The position numbers and the translations under genes are program-made. DNA of 64,000 bases from Lachnospiraceae bacterium 3-1 (GTDB taxonomy: Bacteria > Bacillota > Clostridia > Lachnospirales > Lachnospiraceae). This document shows, in pieces, positions 63,440 to 64,000 of the stretch (the first letter of the stretch is position 1; each line of letters starts with the position of its first letter). Where the stretch lies: NCBI GenBank assembly GCA_000403255.2, contig KE159571.1, positions 344,111 to 408,110 on the forward strand, given 5' to 3'. The notes under the pieces are model-generated. The model ran no database searches. It saw nothing but the letters and a program-made list of their open reading frames with translations, and had not been told where the DNA came from.

Positions 63440-64000
63440 ATGGAAAATCAAAACAGGGAAGAAAAAATCAAAAGATTTTTGGATATGGTAGAACAATCAG
63501 ATAACATTGTATTTTTTGGTGGAGCTGGAGTATCTACAGAAAGCGGTATCCCGGATTTTCGCAGTGTAGACGGGATCTATAATCAACAATACGATTATCC
63601 GCCAGAGACTATCTTAAGCCATACTTTTTACCGGAGAAATACAGAAGAATTCTATCGGTTTTACCGGAATAAAATGCTGTGCCTGACTGCAAAGCCCAAT
63701 ATGGCTCACAAAAAGTTAGCAGAGTTAGAGGCGGCAGGGAAGGTAAAGGCTGTGATTACCCAAAATATTGATGGCTTACACCAGCTTGCAGGAAGCAAGA
63801 AGGTGCTGGAGCTTCATGGAAGCGTTCATCGAAATTATTGTGAATCCTGCCATCATCTGTATGATGCAGAATATATACAAAAGAGCAAAGGCATACCTCA
63901 TTGCCAGGAATGCAACGGAGAGATTAAGCCGGATGTGGTATTGTATGAGGAGGGGTTAAATAACCAGACCATACAGGAGGCAGTTTACTATATCAGCCAC
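63440..64000 (+). CDS. NAD-dependent protein deacylase, sirtuin (3' partial)
   Basis: The visible 187 residues form the first two thirds of a CobB/SrtN-type sirtuin that removes acyl groups from lysine using NAD. Seen are FFGGAGVSTESGIPDFRS, the catalytic region TQNIDGLHQLAGS and ELHGSVH with the active His, and the zinc cysteines (YCESCHH and HCQECNG). The PDVVLYEEGL motif is also present. The ATG at 63440 follows AAGGAGG. The gene continues past the window end. Confidence 0.95.
   Translation, partial: MENQNREEKIKRFLDMVEQSDNIVFFGGAGVSTESGIPDFRSVDGIYNQQYDYPPETILSHTFYRRNTEEFYRFYRNKMLCLTAKPNMAHKKLAELEAAGKVKAVITQNIDGLHQLAGSKKVLELHGSVHRNYCESCHHLYDAEYIQKSKGIPHCQECNGEIKPDVVLYEEGLNNQTIQEAVYYISH

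Overview
The window looks like a chromosomal segment of a low-GC, endospore-forming gut Clostridium relative, most likely family Lachnospiraceae (Bacillota, Clostridia). The reasons are the spmA/spmB spore-maturation pair, the Bacillota cluster decarboxylase - nucleotide kinase - yaaR - holB - ricT - trmN6-like - rsmI, strong AGGAGG ribosome binding sites, and TTGACA/TATAAT promoters with 17-base spacers. The genus cannot be fixed from the sequence alone.

Layout. 1-2.9 kb: the end of an acidic repeat protein with FliM-like peptides, then an OmpR-type two-component pair. 3.2-9.7 kb: an HTH regulator, tRNA-Lys, an unknown membrane protein, a truncated HAD phosphatase, pepT, a YbjQ protein and trmB. 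10-16.8 kb: a D,D-carboxypeptidase, an AGCS amino-acid symporter, spmA/spmB, a DMT exporter and a MarR regulator. 17-20 kb: a decayed integrative/mobilizable element (tyrosine integrase needing a -1 frameshift, regulator remnant, xis, oriT-like hairpin, MobV fragment). 20-26.6 kb: a complete phosphate regulon operon, pstSCAB-phoU plus response regulator and sensor kinase, behind a Pho-box-like promoter. 26.7-31.7 kb: a frameshifted hybrid kinase, a duplicated small gene now broken in both copies, an unknown protein, a LuxR-type fragment and a YefM/YoeB-type toxin-antitoxin pair.

31.7-36 kb: glycerate kinase, remnants of a beta-phosphoglucomutase and of a GH13 phosphorylase, and a LacI repressor with its operators. 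This reads as a decaying route for a glucoside, possibly glucosylglycerate. 36-43 kb: an MBL hydrolase, two more gene remnants (SIR2-like and DUF1801-like), mgtE, a DUF885 lipoprotein and an Ig-like surface protein. 43-49.5 kb: the conserved replication/translation housekeeping cluster on the minus strand. 49.6-55.7 kb: a chemoreceptor with an FMN-binding lipoprotein, then an ECF sigma factor - membrane protein - ABC transporter operon. 55.7-64 kb: a long palindrome, initiator tRNA-Met, an AAA ATPase, cysteine synthase, an NlpC/P60 hydrolase, a dipeptidase, more remnants, and the start of a sirtuin.

The most striking overall feature is the number of genes that keep their two ends but have lost internal or terminal blocks. 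There are at least nine such remnants, suggesting a deletion-driven decay process in this genome. Two genes are interrupted at homopolymer runs in a way that a single -1 ribosomal slip would exactly repair. No CRISPR array, rRNA, complete insertion sequence or intact prophage was seen.
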